The notes beneath the pieces are model-generated. The model saw nothing but the letters and a program-made list of their open reading frames with translations. It did not search any database and was not told where the DNA came from. 9,481 nucleotides of DNA, from assembly GCA_012270695.1 (NCBI GenBank), contig JAAXHV010000257.1:1-9481 (forward strand), written 5' to 3'. Position numbers and translations under genes: made by a program. Every line of letters begins with the position of its first letter. The first letter of the stretch is position 1. Shown piece after piece: positions 6,136-9,481 of the stretch. This DNA is from Gammaproteobacteria bacterium. Lineage in GTDB: Bacteria > Pseudomonadota > Gammaproteobacteria > Eutrophobiales > Eutrophobiaceae.

Positions 6136-7262
6136 CCGCTTTACCGGTGAAAAACCCCAAGCCCGCGCACATTACCTCAGAAGACTTGAGGGACCTGGCC
6201 CGAGGCGCGGCTTTTTTAGGCACTGGCGGCGGTGGCGACCCCTATCTCGGCAGGTTGATGGCCGAGAATGCCGTGCGGGATTTCGGTATGCCGGAAATCA
6301 TCAGCGTGAATGGGCTTAGCGATGATGCCGTGGTGCTTACCGCGGCTATGGTAGGCGCGCCGACCGTGATGATCGAAAAGTGTGCGTCCGGTGAAGATCT
6401 CGAGCTTGCCGTCAAGCGTCTTGGCGAAATTACCGGCAGGCAACCAGACGTGATCAGCTCCGCAGAGATTGGCGGCGCAAATTCACTGCTGCCGGTCATT
6501 GCCGCGGCGCGCCTGGGGTTGCCCCTGTTGGATTGCGATGGCATGGGGCGCGCGTTTCCGGAAATACAAATGGTGACCTTCAATATTTACGGTGTCTCGC
6601 CAACCCCCGCAGTGGTGGTAAACGAACACCTGGAAACCGTTGTGGTAGAGACCGCAGATCCCAAGCGCGCAGAGGACATCATCAGGGCAGTGGCCATCCA
6701 GATGGGATTAAGCGTGATGTTCAGCGCCTACTCGATGACCGGACGCGAGGCCAAGACTACCGGTGTCCATGGGACTTTGAGCATCGCGCTTGACATCGGC
6801 AGGACCATCCGCGCCGGTCGAAAACAGGGTGAACCGATCCGGGCCTTATTAGAGTATCTCCGTTCGACGGACTATTACAAGCATTGTAAGGTCCTGAGCG
6901 ATGGAAAAATAGCGGATTTAAGCCGGAAGACCGACAAGGGATGGTCCATAGGCCATTGTGTGGTAAGCAGTCTTGCCGACCCGGATAACTGCCTGGATAT
7001 CACCTTCAGGAATGAATTTTTGGTAGCCCGACAAAACGGCCGGGTAGTCACTATTGTTCCCGACATGGTATGCGTCGTGGACAGCGAAACGGCCGAACCC
7101 ATCACCGTCGAGCGGTTGAGATACGGCCAACGGGTCAAGGTTATCGGCATCAGCTGCGCGCCGCTTCTGCGCACGCCGGAAGCGCTGTCTGTTGTTGGCC
7201 CGAATGAATTTGGCATCGAAGAGCCGTTCCAACCGATCGAAGAAATTCATGATGACGTTTAG
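6132..7262 (+). CDS. DUF917 / S-methyl-thiohydantoin desulfurase (S-Me-THD) family protein
   Basis: This 376-residue protein has the DUF917 family architecture. The N-terminal part shows GTGGGGDPYLG (30-40), then SAEIGGANSLLP (110-121) and the strongly characteristic DCDGMGRAFPE (134-144). These acidic and glycine-rich segments probably build the active site. The C-terminal part, from about 215, is rich in short beta strands. Pfam has, to my recollection, renamed DUF917 after S-methyl-thiohydantoin desulfurase, linking it to breakdown of thiohydantoin rings such as those formed during ergothioneine catabolism; other family members may act on different rings, so I give no gene symbol. No signal peptide or membrane helix is seen, so it is cytoplasmic. 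It starts at GTG 6132, overlapping the hyuA stop by 4 bp. The short HyuA lacks its usual B partner, and this protein occupies the position HyuB would take. Family call is strong; the exact reaction is inferred. Confidence 0.88.
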   Translation: MTALPVKNPKPAHITSEDLRDLARGAAFLGTGGGGDPYLGRLMAENAVRDFGMPEIISVNGLSDDAVVLTAAMVGAPTVMIEKCASGEDLELAVKRLGEITGRQPDVISSAEIGGANSLLPVIAAARLGLPLLDCDGMGRAFPEIQMVTFNIYGVSPTPAVVVNEHLETVVVETADPKRAEDIIRAVAIQMGLSVMFSAYSMTGREAKTTGVHGTLSIALDIGRTIRAGRKQGEPIRALLEYLRSTDYYKHCKVLSDGKIADLSRKTDKGWSIGHCVVSSLADPDNCLDITFRNEFLVARQNGRVVTIVPDMVCVVDSETAEPITVERLRYGQRVKVIGISCAPLLRTPEALSVVGPNEFGIEEPFQPIEEIHDDV

Positions 7263-7278
7263 CTTAAGTAACAGTAGC

Positions 7279-7284
7279 GGGGGA
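7279..7284 (+). promoter_or_regulatory. Ribosome binding site of the TonB-dependent receptor gene
   Basis: GGGGGA lies seven bases before the ATG at 7292, within a 29-bp gap after the DUF917 stop. The gap shows no terminator or clear promoter, so the receptor is probably transcribed with the two upstream genes. Confidence 0.45.
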
Positions 7285-7291
7285 TAAGACT

Positions 7292-9451
7292 ATGAAAATC
7301 ACACGTCTCTCAATGATAAGCATTGCCGCAATAATAGTGGCTGGCGCCAATATAACCACTGCTTTTGCACAGGAGTTGATAGAAGAAATCGTAGTGACTG
7401 CCCGTCACAGGCAAGAGAGCTTGCAGGAAACGCCGATTGCAATCACTGCCTTTGACAGCGCAAAAATCGAAGCCGCGGGCATCACAGATGTTCATGACTT
7501 TATTAATTTGACTCCCAACTTCCTGGCGCGTGAAACGTTCAGAGCGGGGGTGACGTTCCTGACCATTCGCGGTATTACCACGGGTCAACAAGGCTTTGCG
7601 CCTATCAGTTATATTGTGGATGGGGTGAAAGCCAGTTCCCTGGACGCGGTCAACCAGGGCGTGTTGTTTGACCTGGAACGCATCGAAGTGCTGAAGGGCC
7701 CGCAAAGTGCCTTATATGGCGCAGGCGCCATAGCCGGGGCGGTCAACGTCATCACCAAAAAACCGACCGATGAATTTGAAGGCCAGGTAAGACTGGGTTA
7801 TGCGGAAGGTGATGATTATACCTTCAAAGGCTCAATTTCAGGCCCCATCATAGAAGATACCTTGCGCTTCAGACTGTCGGGCTATTACCGCAATACCGAT
7901 GGCCTGATAAACACGACTACAGGAGATGACCTGGATTTCGAGGAGCAGGGCGCGCTCAGGGGCCGGTTGCTTTTCACACCCAATGACACAGTGAATCTTG
8001 AACTGCGAGTAGCCTATTCAGAGATGAATGCAGGGGCCGCAAGACAGGAAGTCTTCAATGACATCAGCTTGTTGAATACCTTCAACAGCCAGACCCAGGC
8101 ACGGCGCGGCATCCTCGGCAAGGAGAACCGTGACACTCTTGATTTTTCCGCAAAGATTGATATTGAACTGCCTTTTGCAACGCTGACCTCCATCACCGGC
8201 TATCATGATATGGACCAGGACCTGTATGGAAGCGCTTCCTGGATAAGACCCCCCGCGCTGGGAGAGCCGCCCATCATCAGTTTGTTTGGTCCAATCCTGG
8301 GCGAAAATGCAGTAGAACCTACCACGGGATTTGGTCCGGCCGGGCCCACCGGCGATATCGTAGATAATTTTCAAGACCTGGTAGATGATTTCGAGATATT
8401 TACCCAGGACGTTCGCTTAACGTCCCATTCGGAAGGCAGGATCAGGTGGGTGGCCGGTTTTGAATATATCGATCGTGAAATCATCAATGGTTTGGCAGTA
8501 GGCACGCTTAACCCGCAGAATACGTCCCTGCCTTTTATAGACAGGTTTGATGAGCGCAATGATGAAATATGGGGGGTGTATGTACACGTGAGCTTCGATG
8601 TGACAGAAGACCTCGAACTCACCCTCTCTGGGCGTTATGATGAAGATGACTACAGCACGCGCCTGTTTAACCCGGAAACCGGCGCGACGCTCAGCTTACT
8701 GGATGAGAACGGGATGCCGGTAGACAAACTCGCCGCCACGGACTCGAAATTTCAACCCAAAGTCACCTTATCGTATGATTTTACCGAGAATTTACATGCC
8801 TATCTCACTTACTCCGAGGGGTATCGATTTGGCTTCTTCAACACAGGCAATTTAACCAACCCAGAAGAGACCAAAAATTACGAGTTTGGCCTGAAAAGCG
8901 CCCTGTTTGACGGCAAGGCCGTCTTCAATGCGGCCGTGTTTTATATTGATTACTCGAACCAGCAAATTACAACTATCAGTTCACGTCCGCCTTTCCGCTT
9001 GACCAATAACATCCCTGAATCGGAAATTTTAGGTTTTGAGATAGAAACAACGTTTCATGTAACCGAAGAACTGGCGCTGAGCGCCGGTGTTGGTTATCTC
9101 GACACCGAGATCAGCGAGTTAGACAGGCGGCTGGATGCCGTGCCGGAAGTAACGGCTAACGTTGCGCTGGATTACGTTCAGCCGATCGGTAATGGAGCGG
9201 AAGTGTTCGGAAGATTTGGCTGGCGCCACCAGGACGGGTTCATTCTGAAAAGCGGCCAGTTTGAAGTCCATGCGGTGGATTTCCTTGATATCCGTCTGGG
9301 CATGAGGAAAGACAACTGGTTTATAACAGGATTTGCAAAAAATATGCTCGATGAGCAATTCGCTACGGATGCAACCTTTTTCGGCGTGTATTACGTCCGT
9401 TCGTACAGCCCTCCCAGCTCGCTGGGCGTTGAAGTGGGGTATCGATTCTAA
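7292..9451 (+). CDS. TonB-dependent outer-membrane receptor
   Basis: A complete 719-residue TonB-dependent transporter. Residues 1-26 are a signal peptide (basic KITR start, hydrophobic core, AFA before the likely cleavage at Q27). A TonB-box-like EEIVVTARHR follows at 31-40, then the plug domain (QESLQETPIAITAF, TIRGITTG, YIVDGV, RIEVLKGPQSALYGAG, INVITKK-like VNVITKKP). The remaining 550 or so residues alternate in short amphipathic strands, as in a 22-strand barrel, and end in GVEVGYRF with the terminal phenylalanine used by the barrel-assembly machinery. It would take up a scarce or bulky solute across the outer membrane, powered by TonB-ExbB-ExbD, which are not in the window. The EEIVVTAR...ESLQETPIAITAF style is common among receptors of marine gammaproteobacteria and sphingomonads that serve organic substrates. 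No siderophore synthesis, Fur-box-like site or heme motif was noticed nearby. Operon position suggests its ligand feeds the HyuA/DUF917 enzymes, but the ligand is unknown. Confidence 0.93.
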   Translation: MKITRLSMISIAAIIVAGANITTAFAQELIEEIVVTARHRQESLQETPIAITAFDSAKIEAAGITDVHDFINLTPNFLARETFRAGVTFLTIRGITTGQQGFAPISYIVDGVKASSLDAVNQGVLFDLERIEVLKGPQSALYGAGAIAGAVNVITKKPTDEFEGQVRLGYAEGDDYTFKGSISGPIIEDTLRFRLSGYYRNTDGLINTTTGDDLDFEEQGALRGRLLFTPNDTVNLELRVAYSEMNAGAARQEVFNDISLLNTFNSQTQARRGILGKENRDTLDFSAKIDIELPFATLTSITGYHDMDQDLYGSASWIRPPALGEPPIISLFGPILGENAVEPTTGFGPAGPTGDIVDNFQDLVDDFEIFTQDVRLTSHSEGRIRWVAGFEYIDREIINGLAVGTLNPQNTSLPFIDRFDERNDEIWGVYVHVSFDVTEDLELTLSGRYDEDDYSTRLFNPETGATLSLLDENGMPVDKLAATDSKFQPKVTLSYDFTENLHAYLTYSEGYRFGFFNTGNLTNPEETKNYEFGLKSALFDGKAVFNAAVFYIDYSNQQITTISSRPPFRLTNNIPESEILGFEIETTFHVTEELALSAGVGYLDTEISELDRRLDAVPEVTANVALDYVQPIGNGAEVFGRFGWRHQDGFILKSGQFEVHAVDFLDIRLGMRKDNWFITGFAKNMLDEQFATDATFFGVYYVRSYSPPSSLGVEVGYRF

Positions 9452-9481
9452 CCCAGGCACAGCGTCTATCCGTCACGTTCA

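Noticed and set aside
7310..7705. A 131-codon minus-strand frame under the receptor's signal peptide and plug region
   Set aside because: It is antisense to conserved receptor motifs and its product resembles no family.
7292..9451. Siderophore or heme receptor
   Set aside because: Nothing nearby points to iron uptake, and general plug and barrel features do not distinguish ligand type.
9452..9481. Terminator after the receptor gene
   Set aside because: Only 30 bases remain after the stop and they contain no stem or T tract.

Overview
The window looks like a chromosomal segment of a Gram-negative bacterium, most likely a gammaproteobacterium. A signal-peptide-bearing TonB-dependent outer-membrane receptor requires an outer membrane, and the truncated ferredoxin at the left edge resembles the proteobacterial FdxA (7Fe) type. 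I cannot name a genus from sequence alone. There are six protein genes, no RNA genes, no CRISPR array and no recognisable mobile element.

Layout, left to right: (1) bases 1-231 hold the 3' end of an FdxA-type ferredoxin, followed by a compact hairpin. (2) Bases 361-1653 (+) encode an NCS1-family nucleobase/hydantoin-type permease. (3) Bases 1682-4432 (-) encode a 916-residue MalT-like LuxR-family regulator (LAL type), convergent with the permease; an inverted repeat lies between the two stop codons. (4) A divergent control region of about 160 bp (4433-4593) holds a consensus extended -10 for the regulator, a direct repeat around that -10, and a perfect 8+8 bp inverted repeat in front of the next operon. 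(5) An operon on the + strand, 4594-9451, encodes a short HyuA-type hydantoinase/oxoprolinase-family protein, a DUF917 (S-methyl-thiohydantoin desulfurase family) protein translationally coupled to it by a 4-bp overlap, and 29 bp later a TonB-dependent receptor.

Reading the genes together, this looks like a regulated uptake-and-processing locus. The receptor would bring a scarce or bulky solute across the outer membrane. The NCS1 permease could carry a nucleobase- or hydantoin-like ring across the inner membrane. The HyuA/DUF917 pair would act on a cyclic amide or thio-amide ring in the cytoplasm. The MalT-like ATPase regulator would sense an inducer and control the divergent operon. Individual family assignments are well supported. 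The shared substrate, the permease's membership and the regulatory wiring are inference. The HyuA-short/DUF917 pair placed directly with an outer-membrane receptor and a LAL regulator is the most interesting part of the window.
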